Origin: Acinetobacter sp. ANC 3929
GTDB taxonomy: Bacteria > Pseudomonadota > Gammaproteobacteria > Pseudomonadales > Moraxellaceae
Direction of reading: 5' to 3'
Assembly (NCBI RefSeq): GCF_000369405.1
Contig: NZ_KB850000.1
Location: 1,136,768-1,200,767 of the forward strand
Length of the DNA stretch: 64,000 nucleotides
Of this stretch, positions 43,661 to 53,151 are shown in pieces; the first letter of the stretch is position 1, and the number at the start of each line of letters is the position of its first letter. Both the position numbers and the translations under genes were made by a program. The notes under the pieces are model-generated. The model saw nothing but the letters and a program-made list of their open reading frames with translations, searched no databases and was not told where the DNA came from.

Positions 43661-46240
43661 TTAGCTCAATTTCATTTTATCAAACACAAGATGACCATTT
43701 TCACCTTTGATTAAAATGTTATCACCAGCCTGAAACTCACCAGACAGGATTTTTTGAGCCAAACTATTTTCCACTTGTTGCTGAATGGCCCGTTTCAATG
43801 GACGTGCTCCATAGATCGGATCGAAACCAGCGTCGATTAACAGATCGAATGCTGTGTCATCTACTGTTAAGCCCATATCACGATCACTCAAACGTGAACG
43901 CAAACGATCCAACTGAATATCCGCAATACCACGAATCTGTGCTTTTTGCAGTGAATGGAAAATCACCAACTCATCAATACGGTTAATAAACTCTGGACGG
44001 AAATGCTGTGTTACGGCATTCATGACCACAGTTCGGACTTCCTCATCAGTCGCTCCTTCACCCAGCTCACGTACATCTTGTGAACCCAAGTTAGATGTCA
44101 TCACAATGACCGTATTTTTAAAGTCGACCACACGACCTTGTGAATCCGTTAAACGGCCATCATCCAATACTTGCAATAAAATATTGAATACATCTGGATG
44201 CGCTTTTTCCACCTCATCAAACAACACCACACTATATGGCTTACGACGTACAGCCTCAGTTAAGACTCCACCTTCCTCATAGCCCACATAGCCAGGAGGT
44301 GCACCCACCAAACGACTGACAGAATGTTTTTCCATGAACTCACTCATATCGATACGAATCATGGCATCATCACTGTCGAACAAGAAGTTGGCCAATGCTT
44401 TGGTTAACTCCGTTTTACCGACACCAGTCGGGCCAAGGAATAAGAATGATCCACTTGGGCGATTCGGATCAGATAATCCTGCACGTGAACGGCGTACCGC
44501 ATTAGACACCGCAACCACGGCTTCATCTTGTCCCACAACACGATCGTGTAAAAACTCTTCCATCTTCAGAAGTTTTTCACGTTCACCTTGCAGCATTTTG
44601 GTCACAGGGATGCCTGTAGCTGCACTCACAACTTCGGCAATCTCATTTTCAGTGACTTTGGTACGAATCAACTTCGGTTCTTCATTTTCTTCTGCAACTT
44701 CAGCTTGCTCTAAACGTTTCTGCAACTCTGGAATAACACCATATTGCAAACGTGCAGCTTCAGCCAAATCACCTTCACGTTTGGCTTTTTCCAAAGCACT
44801 ACGCGCTTGATCCAGTTCGACCTGTGCTTTTTTATCACCTTCAACCAGTGTTTTTTCAGCTTTCCAGATCTCTTCTAAATCATTGTACTCTTTTTGCTTT
44901 TCAGCAATTTGCTGTTCAAGATGATTGACTTCAGCTTTACTACCTGAATCTTCATCTTTTTTCACCGCTTCGAGCTGCATTTTTAATTGAATCAAACGGC
45001 GATCTAATTTATCTAAAGCTTCTGGCTTAGAGTCAATCTCCATCTTGATACGTGATGCAGCTTCATCAATCAAATCAATTGCCTTATCGGGTAACTGACG
45101 ATCAGTGATATAACGATGTGACATTTTCGCTGCAGCAATAATCGCTGAATCTAAAATTTGTACACCGTGATGGGTCGCATATTTCTCTTTTAGACCACGC
45201 AGAATCGCAATAGTGTCTTCAACACTTGGTTCATCCACCAACACTTTTTGGAAACGACGTTCAAGCGCAGCATCTTTTTCGATGTATTGACGATACTCAT
45301 CTAAAGTCGTTGCACCCACACAACGGAGTTCACCACGCGCCAAGGCAGGTTTGAGCATATTACCTGCATCCATTGCGCCATCGCCCTTACCTGCGCCTAC
45401 GAGTGTATGAAGCTCGTCAATAAACAGGATGATTTCACCTTCATGTTTTGCCAAGTCTTTGAGAACTGCTTTTAAACGTTCCTCAAATTCACCACGATAT
45501 TTTGCACCTGCAAGTAATGAACCCAAGTCGAGTGACAGGACACGCTTGTTCTTTAAGCTCTCTGGTACTTCACCATTGATAATACGCTGCGCTAACCCTT
45601 CTACAATCGCAGTTTTACCAACACCAGGTTCACCAATCAGTACAGGGTTGTTTTTCGTACGACGAGAGAGCACCTGAATGGTACGACGAATCTCATCATC
45701 TCGGCCAATCACAGGGTCTAACTTCCCTGCCAAGGCACGCTCAGTCAAATCAATGGTATATTTATTTAGTGAGTCACGTTGATCTTCGTGATTGTTACTC
45801 ATGACTTTGTCATTTCCTCGAATGTTTTCAATTACCTTACGTAAATTCTCTGGTGTTACACCAACACTATTTAAAATAGTTTTGGTTTCGCCTGTTTCTG
45901 CCAAGCTAAGCAACACCCAATCCGTAGATAAAAACTCATCACCTGCTTTCTGTGCATAACGGTCAGCTAAATTGAGTGCCTTAACCGCTTCAGGATTCAG
46001 ATTGATATCACCTGTCGGATTTGCCAAAGTGGGTGCATTTTGTATTGCTTGTTCAAGTTTCTGCTTTAACTCTGGTAAACGCGCACCCGCTTGTTGCAAT
46101 AAACTCAGATTGGCCGGTTCGTCTAATAAAGAGGTTAAGATATGAATCCCTGCAATTGCAGTATGATCCTTACCCATGGCCAATGATTGTGCATCTGAGA
46201 GCGCTTGCTGTAAGCGGTTTGTAAATTTTTCAAATCGCAT
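43661..46240 (-). CDS. clpB: Disaggregase chaperone ClpB
   Basis: Hexameric AAA+ ATPase that, with DnaK, dissolves protein aggregates after heat stress. The 859-residue product has an N-terminal Clp repeat domain (~1-145), Walker A GEPGVGKT (203-210), and the first-NBD motif of the ClpB/Hsp104 group. The long coiled-coil middle domain (~410-530) distinguishes ClpB from ClpA. A second Walker [10 protein letters not shown] follows near residue 605, and the C-terminal D2-small domain closes the protein. No ClpP-binding IGF/L loop was noted. A heat-shock-type promoter precedes it. Confidence 0.97.
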   Translation of the reverse strand: MRFEKFTNRLQQALSDAQSLAMGKDHTAIAGIHILTSLLDEPANLSLLQQAGARLPELKQKLEQAIQNAPTLANPTGDINLNPEAVKALNLADRYAQKAGDEFLSTDWVLLSLAETGETKTILNSVGVTPENLRKVIENIRGNDKVMSNNHEDQRDSLNKYTIDLTERALAGKLDPVIGRDDEIRRTIQVLSRRTKNNPVLIGEPGVGKTAIVEGLAQRIINGEVPESLKNKRVLSLDLGSLLAGAKYRGEFEERLKAVLKDLAKHEGEIILFIDELHTLVGAGKGDGAMDAGNMLKPALARGELRCVGATTLDEYRQYIEKDAALERRFQKVLVDEPSVEDTIAILRGLKEKYATHHGVQILDSAIIAAAKMSHRYITDRQLPDKAIDLIDEAASRIKMEIDSKPEALDKLDRRLIQLKMQLEAVKKDEDSGSKAEVNHLEQQIAEKQKEYNDLEEIWKAEKTLVEGDKKAQVELDQARSALEKAKREGDLAEAARLQYGVIPELQKRLEQAEVAEENEEPKLIRTKVTENEIAEVVSAATGIPVTKMLQGEREKLLKMEEFLHDRVVGQDEAVVAVSNAVRRSRAGLSDPNRPSGSFLFLGPTGVGKTELTKALANFLFDSDDAMIRIDMSEFMEKHSVSRLVGAPPGYVGYEEGGVLTEAVRRKPYSVVLFDEVEKAHPDVFNILLQVLDDGRLTDSQGRVVDFKNTVIVMTSNLGSQDVRELGEGATDEEVRTVVMNAVTQHFRPEFINRIDELVIFHSLQKAQIRGIADIQLDRLRSRLSDRDMGLTVDDTAFDLLIDAGFDPIYGARPLKRAIQQQVENSLAQKILSGEFQAGDNILIKGENGHLVFDKMKLS

Positions 46241-46278
46241 TCTTGTTATTCCTCACAACAAATTTCTAACTTATCACT

Positions 46279-46306
46279 TAGATGGGAACACATTTTAAAA
46301 TTTCAA
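46279..46306 (-). promoter_or_regulatory. clpB: Sigma-32 (heat-shock) promoter of clpB
   Basis: Read leftward, TTGAAA (46301-46306) is separated by 14 bases from CCCATCTA (46279-46286). This is close to the RpoH consensus (CTTGAAA, 12-14 bases, CCCCATNT). It is 38 bases before the clpB ATG. Confidence 0.75.
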
Positions 46307-46493
46307 ATAAAATTTATATATTTTTCAATATTTTATATAAAATAATAAATATAAGACTCGGCTTTAATATGGGTACAAAAGCAATCTATTTCAAGTATAT
46401 TTTGTATATTTTTGCTACCTATTCTGTTTTGAACACCACCGATCTTGTACTTTTAAGCAGAACCTTTTAGCTTACAACTTTACTTTACTCATA

Positions 46494-47303
46494 ATGATGA
46501 TCATGTATTTAAAAAGAATCTATCTGGCAGTCGCTTGCCTTCTTCCACTTCATGTTACTTTTGCACAACTGCCACAAGACTCAAGACGAGCTGGTGGAAT
46601 CGCAGTTATTCCTTTAGAAGCAAATACCACTCAAGTTTTTTATGAACAAAATCCTGTACTGATTACGCATGAAGGCTCACAGCGTTATGCTGTGTTTGGT
46701 ATCCCTTTATCTGCGCCTCTCGGTACACTCACCCTAAGAACCAATAACAGTCCGATTCAAATCGAACTTAAGCCATATCCTTATGCTGAGCAGCGTCTCA
46801 ACGTCAAAAATCAGGATTACGTCAATCCTCAGCAAGAGCAATTGGATCGTTATGCGCGTGAAGCAAAAGAGCAAAATGATATTTATAGCTCTTTTAGTCA
46901 AAGTACATGGAACAGTTTCCCAAACTTTATCCGCCCTACAGCAGGTAAATTTAGCAACTCTTTTGGCCGTAAACGCTTTTTTAATGGTGAAGAGCGTGCT
47001 CCACACTCAGGTTTGGACATTCCAGCGCCAGTTGGTCAAAAAGTAATTGCACCTGCTGATGGTATCGTGGTGCAAACTGGAAACTATTTCTTTAATGGCA
47101 ATACAGTCCTGATTGACCATGGGCAAGGTTTAATCAGTATGTTCTGTCATCTAAGTAAAATTAACGTAGAAAAAGGACAACGCATTCGTCAGGGTGAAAC
47201 GCTTGGCTTAGTGGGAAATACTGGACGAGTCACGGGGGCTCATTTACATTGGGGTATGAGCCTGAATAATGCTCGGGTTGACCCACAATTATTTCTAAAA
47301 TAA
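46494..47303 (+). CDS. M23-family metallopeptidase (LytM-type), exported
   Basis: A 269-residue exported protein with a signal peptide (MYLKRIYLAVACLLPLHVTFA; the ATG could be 46494 or 46503) and a C-terminal peptidase M23 domain. The zinc ligands are visible as HSGLDIPA (His and Asp) and HLHWGM, with the further His in FCHLSKI. An N-terminal beta-rich domain (~30-100) matches the layout of M23 proteins with an Ig-like prodomain. It probably cleaves peptidoglycan cross-links in the periplasm, or activates amidases if the catalysis is weak. It diverges from clpB. Confidence 0.9.
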   Translation: MMIMYLKRIYLAVACLLPLHVTFAQLPQDSRRAGGIAVIPLEANTTQVFYEQNPVLITHEGSQRYAVFGIPLSAPLGTLTLRTNNSPIQIELKPYPYAEQRLNVKNQDYVNPQQEQLDRYAREAKEQNDIYSSFSQSTWNSFPNFIRPTAGKFSNSFGRKRFFNGEERAPHSGLDIPAPVGQKVIAPADGIVVQTGNYFFNGNTVLIDHGQGLISMFCHLSKINVEKGQRIRQGETLGLVGNTGRVTGAHLHWGMSLNNARVDPQLFLK

Positions 47304-47318
47304 AAAGAAAAGCTTATA

Positions 47319-47353
47319 AAAAAAGTGATCTATAAAAATAGATCACTTTTTAG
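47319..47353. terminator. Bidirectional terminator
   Basis: Stem AAAAAGTGATCTAT / ATAGATCACTTTTT with an AAAA loop, serving the M23 gene and the convergent OsmC gene. Confidence 0.9.
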
Positions 47354-47374
47354 AAAAACTTAATAATTTAAGCT

Positions 47375-47797
47375 TTATGCAGCTTCAACAATTTCAAAAT
47401 CATGGGTAATTTCAACACCACCATCCACAAGCATTTTACTTGCTGAACAATATTTCTCCGCTGAAAGTTCAACCGCTTTTTCGACTTGCTTGGTTTTTAC
47501 TGCTTTACCTGTCACCACGAAATGTAAATGAATTTTAGTGAACACAGCTGGAATCGAATCTGCTCTTTCCGCTTTAAGCTGACATACGACACCTGTCACA
47601 TCTTGGCGAGATTTCTTTAAGATGGTCACAATATCAAACGAAGCACACCCACCAAGTCCCATTAAAATCAATTCCATAGGACGTGGACCACGGTTTTCAC
47701 CTCCATATTCAGCAGAACCATCCATTACCACAGTGTGGCCACTTTCTGATTTAGCCTCAAAAGCAACATTCTCTAACCAATGTACACTTGTTTGCAT
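47375..47797 (-). CDS. OsmC-family protein
   Basis: A 140-residue cytoplasmic OsmC/Ohr-superfamily protein. The paired cysteines are present in MGLGGCASFD (~residue 50) and EKYCSASKML (~residue 117), with the buried Arg-Pro lead RGPRPMELI. It is closer to the YhfA-type group than to Ohr. Members reduce organic hydroperoxides; this one's substrate is not known. It diverges from crp, so both promoters fall in the 148-bp gap. Confidence 0.88.
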   Translation of the reverse strand: MQTSVHWLENVAFEAKSESGHTVVMDGSAEYGGENRGPRPMELILMGLGGCASFDIVTILKKSRQDVTGVVCQLKAERADSIPAVFTKIHLHFVVTGKAVKTKQVEKAVELSAEKYCSASKMLVDGGVEITHDFEIVEAA

Positions 47798-47945
47798 TGC
47801 AACTACCCGAAAAACGTTATAAATTTACTGTGTTCTTGTACACTAACATAAAATGAGTTGATAAGGAATTTCATCTCTTCTGTGTAGAAAAGGCTCTAGC
47901 AAGGGCCTGTGCGATCGGTTTTATCCAAATTCGGAAATTTTAAGC

Positions 47946-48653
47946 ATGACTTCAAATTTTTCACAACTTAGCACTGATGCTTTGTCTCCAGGTCAACTAC
48001 CTGAATCAGTTAAAGCATTGCTAAAACGTGCTCATATTAACAGATACCCTAAACGCACCGCGATTGTTGACGCTGGAACTGAATCAAAATCACTGTATTT
48101 AATATTAAAAGGTTCAGTGTCAATTATTTTACGTGAAGATGATGAACGTGAAATCGTCGTTGCCTACTTAAACCCTGGTGACTTCTTTGGTGAAATGGGG
48201 CTTTTTGAAAAGAACCCTCAGCGTACCGCAGAAGTACGTACTCGAGATGTATGCGAAATTGCAGAAATTTCTTATGACAACTTCCACGAGTTAAGTAAAC
48301 AATACCCAGATCTAAGTTACGCTGTGTTTGCTCAACTGGTACGTCGTCTTAAAAATACAACGCGTAAAGTAACAGATCTGGCCTTCATCGATGTGTCTGG
48401 TCGTATCGCTCGCTGTTTAATTGACTTATCTGCACAACCTGAAGCAATGATTTTGCCAAATGGTCGCCAGATTCGTATCACACGTCAAGAAATTGGGCGT
48501 ATCGTGGGTTGTTCTCGTGAAATGGTTGGACGCGTACTCAAGACGCTTGAAGATCAAGGTATGATTCAAACTGACGGTAAAGCCATCTTAATTTTTGATG
48601 CTTCTTTAGAAGAAAATACTTTTGCTGAAGAAGAGTATGATGAAGAGGATTAA
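47946..48653 (+). CDS. crp: cAMP-responsive regulator CRP/Vfr
   Basis: A 235-residue global transcription factor. The cyclic-nucleotide-binding domain (~30-140) has the phosphate-binding cassette GDFFGEMGLFE...QRTAEVRT. A long dimerisation helix and the winged HTH near ITRQEIGRIVGCSREMVGRVL follow. It is longer than E. coli CRP (210), with an acidic C-terminal tail (NTFAEEEYDEED) and an extended N-terminus, as in the Acinetobacter Vfr-like protein. It is a probable regulator of surface motility and carbon use. A terminator follows at 48681. Confidence 0.92.
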   Translation: MTSNFSQLSTDALSPGQLPESVKALLKRAHINRYPKRTAIVDAGTESKSLYLILKGSVSIILREDDEREIVVAYLNPGDFFGEMGLFEKNPQRTAEVRTRDVCEIAEISYDNFHELSKQYPDLSYAVFAQLVRRLKNTTRKVTDLAFIDVSGRIARCLIDLSAQPEAMILPNGRQIRITRQEIGRIVGCSREMVGRVLKTLEDQGMIQTDGKAILIFDASLEENTFAEEEYDEED

Positions 48654-48680
48654 TTTGATCTGAGATCAAATGCGTTCGAA

Positions 48681-48715
48681 TTAAAGCCAGTGCCCGCCAC
48701 TGGCTTTAATTTTTT
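48681..48715 (+). terminator. Intrinsic terminator of crp
   Basis: Stem TTAAAGCCAGTG / CACTGGCTTTAA with a 5-nt loop, followed by TTTTTTC. Confidence 0.92.
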
Positions 48716-48855
48716 CAATCAAACCTATAACAGCTGCTGATTACATAATTACAATGATTATAGAGGTATTCAGAATGTTAACTGCTGTCAACATTTTTTA
48801 TAATCCTCCCTAATCACGACTATATTCATAAGATACTGATTTGGAGAGAATAAGT

Positions 48856-49632
48856 ATGAAGAAGTTAGCTTTGAGCCTTTGTGCTGTTACAGTAATGACA
48901 ATTTCTGGCTGCGCATCTTTCGCAGATATGGCGGGTGCCGACAGCGCAACCTTGAATGCTCAATCAGCACAAGGCTTCGCTAAAATGACACAAGAAGCGC
49001 GTGCCAAAAATCAACTTGATAGCAGCTCAAGTACTTATCAACGTATCAATACTGTTTTTCAGCGCTTAAAACCTTATGCAGACCAAATGAACCAGACTGG
49101 TCAACGCTTTGACTGGCAGTTGGCTGTATTAAAATCAGATACCGTCAATGCTTATGTTGCACCAGGTGGTAAAGTTGTTTTTTATACAGGTATTGTCAAC
49201 AAGCTTAATTTGAGCAATGACGAAATTGCGGCAATTATGGGTCATGAAATGACACATGCCTTAGAAGAACACGCTAAAAGTAAAATTGGTGCCCAAGCTT
49301 TAACAAATCTTGCAATTGGTATTGGTAAATCATACGCAGGCAGCAGTATCGGTGATCTTGGCAGCGCAGCAATCGATTTGGGCAGCCAAGTCGGTGTTGG
49401 CCTACCTTACTCACGTAATCTGGAAAGCCGTGCTGATTACGGTGGTTTAATGTTGATGGCGAAAGCAGGCTATAACCCAAATGCTGCAATTAGTCTTTGG
49501 GAAAAAATGAATCGTTTGGATGGCGCTGGTGGCAGTTCATTCTTGTCAACTCACCCATCAAATACACAACGTATTAGTGATATGCGTAAAAACTTACCTG
49601 CTGCATTAGCGCTTTATAACAAACGTCGCTAA
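48856..49632 (+). CDS. M48-family metalloprotease lipoprotein
   Basis: A 258-residue lipoprotein peptidase. The signal peptide ends ISGC with lipobox Cys19. The zinc motif HEMTH lies at residues 130-134, in a context (NDEIAAIMGHEMTHALEEHAK) typical of LoiP/YcaL and the BepA N-terminal domain. The third ligand is in ESRADYGGL. The ATG at 48856 is 7 bases after GGAGAG; the frame opens earlier at a TTG. It probably performs outer-membrane-protein quality control in the periplasm. No TPR domain is present, unlike BepA. Confidence 0.9.
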   Translation: MKKLALSLCAVTVMTISGCASFADMAGADSATLNAQSAQGFAKMTQEARAKNQLDSSSSTYQRINTVFQRLKPYADQMNQTGQRFDWQLAVLKSDTVNAYVAPGGKVVFYTGIVNKLNLSNDEIAAIMGHEMTHALEEHAKSKIGAQALTNLAIGIGKSYAGSSIGDLGSAAIDLGSQVGVGLPYSRNLESRADYGGLMLMAKAGYNPNAAISLWEKMNRLDGAGGSSFLSTHPSNTQRISDMRKNLPAALALYNKRR

Positions 49633-49634
49633 GT

Positions 49635-49676
49635 AAAAAGCCCTTTAATTCTACGGTGAGAATTAAAGGGCTTTTT
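49635..49676. terminator. Bidirectional terminator
   Basis: Eighteen-base perfect stem (AAAAAGCCCTTTAATTCT and its complement) with a 6-nt loop, between the M48 gene and the convergent methyltransferase operon. Confidence 0.93.
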
Positions 49677-49702
49677 CACCCAGCAACAATATAGAATAAA
49701 AA

Positions 49703-50581
49703 TTAAGCTTTGAGCAAACGCAGATGTAACATATGCGTCGCAATGGTATGACGTATATGATCTGGTCGTGCATAAAAATAACGCTCAGTCAATCCATCCC
49801 CCGATAAATCCTCAGTGACGATATATCCCATTTGTTCTACTGACTGATGCAATGCTTTGGGTCTAAATTGCCCTTTTAATGGTTCTTTTAAAAAACGAGT
49901 AAATTGCGACACAAACAACGTGCCCAAACGCTCTATGCCCTCCAATTCTCGATAGTCAACTGAATAGTCCAAGACCACTTCGCTTCCCTGTGCTGCTATC
50001 TGAGAAATACTTGCCAAGGTATTTAAAGTTGTTTCTGGTTCTAGATAGTGTGTCGTCCCCAACCATGAGAAAAAAGCAGCTTGATCCTGCTTGAACGTAC
50101 TCCGGGCTAAAGCATCTGCAATTGATTCTTTTTCAAAATCGATTGCAACAAACTCAACATTTGCTGGAAGCACTCCAAATTGGCGTAATTTGCTTTGTTT
50201 TGCTGCCTGAGTATCTGGGTGGTCTACTTCAAAGATTTTTAACTGTGGGTATTTCTGGGCCTGTCGTAAGGTAAAAGAATCTAGACCTGCTCCTACCAGC
50301 ACATACTGTTGAATTCCCTTCGCGATTGCTTGCTCAAGCAAATCTTCTGCATATCTGGAACGTCCGACCACTTGCCCTGTTAATAAGCCAAAAGTGCGAT
50401 TAAACATAGCGGAGTTCATGACTTTCACGGTCAACGAACTGGTTAACAGTTTCTTCCAGCCCTTACTGGTTAACTCAAATGCAAAAGGATCAGAAAACAC
50501 TGGATTCTCAGCATTTTGAAAATGATTGGCACGTAATGCAGCAGCAGCTTCGGCCGTGCGACTCGATTGTCCTTCTTTCAT
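49703..50581 (-). CDS. Class I methyltransferase, LCMT/PPM1-like family
   Basis: A 292-residue SAM-dependent methyltransferase of the leucine-carboxyl-methyltransferase-like group. Seen are RTAEAAAALRANH at the start, YVLVGAGLDSFTLR for SAM, IFEVDHPDTQAAKQSKL, FVAIDFEKE, and FFSWLGTTHYL, the post-motif-IV segment of this family. Bacterial members methylate small molecules and are often in catabolic or secondary-metabolite clusters. The ATG at 50579-50581 follows GGGGAA. It is the last gene of the likely operon that starts at 55371, with a 93-bp gap from the monooxygenase, no terminator between, and a strong one after it. Confidence 0.82.
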   Translation of the reverse strand: MKEGQSSRTAEAAAALRANHFQNAENPVFSDPFAFELTSKGWKKLLTSSLTVKVMNSAMFNRTFGLLTGQVVGRSRYAEDLLEQAIAKGIQQYVLVGAGLDSFTLRQAQKYPQLKIFEVDHPDTQAAKQSKLRQFGVLPANVEFVAIDFEKESIADALARSTFKQDQAAFFSWLGTTHYLEPETTLNTLASISQIAAQGSEVVLDYSVDYRELEGIERLGTLFVSQFTRFLKEPLKGQFRPKALHQSVEQMGYIVTEDLSGDGLTERYFYARPDHIRHTIATHMLHLRLLKA

Positions 50582-50674
50582 TTTGATTCCCCATTTTATT
50601 GCTATCTTGCAAAAAATAAGCAGCAAATTCTACCCTAAGATAAAATTTACTGCTGTTTGATGATTGATCTAAAA

Positions 50675-52195
50675 TCAGTTGGTTTTTTCAGTCTGATAGG
50701 TCACTTGATAATCATTCAAATCCATACGTTTTAAACGTTGCTTTAACTTTTTCAATGACCACGGCCATGCAGCAAAGTTACGGCCATTGGCATCTAAGTA
50801 GTAGCTCTTACATCCGCCTGCGTTAAACACTGTGGTTTTCAGATGTTTCTGCACCAGCTCATTATGATGCTTGATCACTTCTGGCTTAATATTCAACTTA
50901 CTGATGCCTTTTTCTTTGATTTTCAGTAAACCATCAACGATATAATCAAGCTGCGCTTCAGCCAAACCAATGAATGAATCATACACTAAGACATTTGGTC
51001 CTAGAACAAGGAAAGCATTTGGGACATTCTCAATACTGGTGCCCAAATACGCTTCTGGTGAAGTATTCTTCCACAAATCATTCAGGCATTCACCTTTCTC
51101 ATTTGACACACGTTTGCCAATCGGTGGATGAGACACCTCAAAGCCTGTTCCCCAAATAATCACATCGACTTCGTGACGCTCACCGTTTGCTGAAACAACG
51201 GTATTCCCTTCGACCTTCACCAATCCATGTGGAATCAGTTTAGTATTCGGTTGTTGTAAAGCAGGATAATAATTGTTGGCGAATAATAAACGTTTACAGC
51301 CAATGGTAAAGTTCGGCGTCACATTTTTACGGAGTTCAGGATCTTCAATTTGGAAACGTAAAATCAATTTTGCCAATTCGCCAACTGGCTTTAACACAGC
51401 TGGATTACGTAAGCCGAAATTAATTGCATTTAATGATTGTGCAACTGCTTGACGCCATGTTTTTTGAATCAGTGGGAATTTTTCAATGAGTGCTTTGCTG
51501 ATATCGCCTAGATCTGTATCTGGCTTTGGTACCACCCACGGTGCTGTACGTTGATACACGTACAATTCTTTTGCCAATGGCTGAATCTGAGGAACAAACT
51601 GAATTGCTGATGCGCCTGTCCCAATCACAGCAATACGCTTGCCAGTCAGGTCATAATCATGATTCCATTTCGCTGAATGGAACATTTCTCCCTTAAAAGT
51701 TTCTAGACCATCAAGTTTTGGAATTTGCGCTTCGGTAATTGGACCTGTTGCGAAAACCACAGTTCTGGATAAGTTTTGACCTTTATTGGTGTCAATCACC
51801 CACAGATTGCGCTCTTTATCCCACGCTGCATTGAGCAGCTCTGTTCCAAATTCAATTTTTGAGCTGACATTGAAATTTTCGCTGACTTCTTCTAAATAGC
51901 TGAGAATCTCAGGTTGGCGAGCAAACAAATGACTCCATTTGGCACTAGGTGCAAATGAATATGAATACAATGCCGATGGTACATCACATCCGCAACCTGG
52001 GTAAGTATTTTCACGCCAAGTTCCCCCAACGCGTGTTGCCTTTTCAATGATCTTGTAGTTGCTATAACCTACTTGATCAAGACGAATCGCCGTTGCGATA
52101 CCAGAAATCCCAGCGCCTACGATAAAACTATCATAGATGTGTGGTGGTAAAGCTTTTCCTTCAGCTGAGTTTAATTTTTTTGCTTGAGCTGTCAT
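50675..52195 (-). CDS. Baeyer-Villiger-type flavin monooxygenase
   Basis: A 506-residue class B flavoprotein monooxygenase. Two dinucleotide folds are present: GAGISG for FAD (27-32) and GTGASA for NADPH (~192-197). Between them lies the Baeyer-Villiger fingerprint FxGxxxHxxxW as FKGEMFHSAKW (167-177). The sequence GGTWRENTYPGCGCDVPSALYSYSF is typical of cyclohexanone/4-hydroxyacetophenone-type enzymes. It differs from the AlmA long-chain-alkane enzyme (GGTWDLFRYPG), so an alkane role is not indicated. It likely oxidises a ketone or aldehyde to an ester or acid. The neighbours are SDR, ferritin-like proteins and a methyltransferase. Confidence 0.88.
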   Translation of the reverse strand: MTAQAKKLNSAEGKALPPHIYDSFIVGAGISGIATAIRLDQVGYSNYKIIEKATRVGGTWRENTYPGCGCDVPSALYSYSFAPSAKWSHLFARQPEILSYLEEVSENFNVSSKIEFGTELLNAAWDKERNLWVIDTNKGQNLSRTVVFATGPITEAQIPKLDGLETFKGEMFHSAKWNHDYDLTGKRIAVIGTGASAIQFVPQIQPLAKELYVYQRTAPWVVPKPDTDLGDISKALIEKFPLIQKTWRQAVAQSLNAINFGLRNPAVLKPVGELAKLILRFQIEDPELRKNVTPNFTIGCKRLLFANNYYPALQQPNTKLIPHGLVKVEGNTVVSANGERHEVDVIIWGTGFEVSHPPIGKRVSNEKGECLNDLWKNTSPEAYLGTSIENVPNAFLVLGPNVLVYDSFIGLAEAQLDYIVDGLLKIKEKGISKLNIKPEVIKHHNELVQKHLKTTVFNAGGCKSYYLDANGRNFAAWPWSLKKLKQRLKRMDLNDYQVTYQTEKTN

Positions 52196-52288
52196 TTAAA
52201 AATATCCTTTATTCATTCAACTGAAATAAGCCTACCGCCAATCAGATGTCTTCTTATTTCAGTGTTTAAAATCTTTTATCCGAGGTGA

Positions 52289-53113
52289 CTACTTCATAAA
52301 ACGATATGATGTACCTAAGAATTTTGCATATAAGTTCGGTGCAGTACGTTTCATCAACCAAAATAACTTGGCATCGATTTGTGGAATAGTATAAAGCTCA
52401 CCTTTATCCAAACGATCCAAGGTCAGTTTGGCCACCTTGTCACTGGTGGTAAAAGCCAAATTGGTCAGCGCATAATCCAACAACCCTTTATGTGGAACTT
52501 TGCCGTTTTTAATAATATTGGTCGGTACTAAGGTTGGACACAGCACATTGACTTTGATATTAGATTTTCGCAGTTCAGCCGAAAGCGTTTCTGACAAGGC
52601 ACGAACACCTGCTTTAGACACGTTATACACGGTCATTTCTGGTGCTGCCGTATAAGATGCTGCAGATGCCACGTTGATAATTGCGCCATGACCAAGTTGT
52701 TTAAACTTTGGTACAAAAGCACGGCAGCCATGGATCACCCCCCACAAATTAATATTCATGCACCAATGCCAGTCTTCAGAAGACATTTCATCAAACTTGC
52801 CTCCCAGACCAATCCCTGCATTATTAATCACCAATGTGACTGGGTTCTGCATCAATTGTTGAGCCTGTTCGGCCAATTGATTGACTTGATCTTCTTTGGC
52901 AACATCACATTGCACAGCAAAGGCTTTTGCTCCAAGTGCTTCCACTAAGCTGACCGTTTCTTTTGCTGCATCAAGATTAATATCCGAACACACCACTGTA
53001 CCGCCACGTTTTGCCAGTTCAAGTGCAAAACTACGACCAATCCCACTTCCTGCACCTGTCACCACAGCGAATGCTTTTTGGCTAGGCTTGTTTTTTTTCC
53101 CAAATAATTTCAT
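52289..53113 (-). CDS. Short-chain dehydrogenase/reductase
   Basis: A 274-residue classical SDR: cofactor motif TGAGSGIG (19-26), NNAGIG in the NNAG position, and catalytic Ser and YNVSK with the Tyr-x-x-x-Lys pair. A C-terminal extension (ALTNLAFTTSDKV and LFWLMKRTAPNLYAKF) matches the acyl-carrier or membrane-associated SDRs of Acinetobacter. The N-terminal MKLFGKKNKP is basic. It could interconvert the alcohol and ketone forms for the neighbouring monooxygenase; this is inferred from position only. Confidence 0.9.
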   Translation of the reverse strand: MKLFGKKNKPSQKAFAVVTGAGSGIGRSFALELAKRGGTVVCSDINLDAAKETVSLVEALGAKAFAVQCDVAKEDQVNQLAEQAQQLMQNPVTLVINNAGIGLGGKFDEMSSEDWHWCMNINLWGVIHGCRAFVPKFKQLGHGAIINVASAASYTAAPEMTVYNVSKAGVRALSETLSAELRKSNIKVNVLCPTLVPTNIIKNGKVPHKGLLDYALTNLAFTTSDKVAKLTLDRLDKGELYTIPQIDAKLFWLMKRTAPNLYAKFLGTSYRFMK

Positions 53114-53151
53114 CTTTGCTTTCCAATAATCTCGTATTGATCTGGACCAAG

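Noticed and set aside
44022..44810. Long plus-strand open frames opposite clpB (also opposite hrpA, vgrG, pyrB and ahpF)
   Set aside because: They are antisense shadows of strongly conserved genes, with no recognisable protein features.
46282..46470. 62-codon plus-strand ORF between clpB and the M23 peptidase gene
   Set aside because: It overlaps the clpB heat-shock promoter, is made of AT-rich Ile/Tyr/Phe codons expected by chance, and has no ribosome site.
50675..52195. Possible AlmA long-chain alkane monooxygenase
   Set aside because: The nucleotide-binding context (GGTWRENTYPGCGCDVPS) differs from AlmA (GGTWDLFRYPG) and fits Baeyer-Villiger enzymes better.
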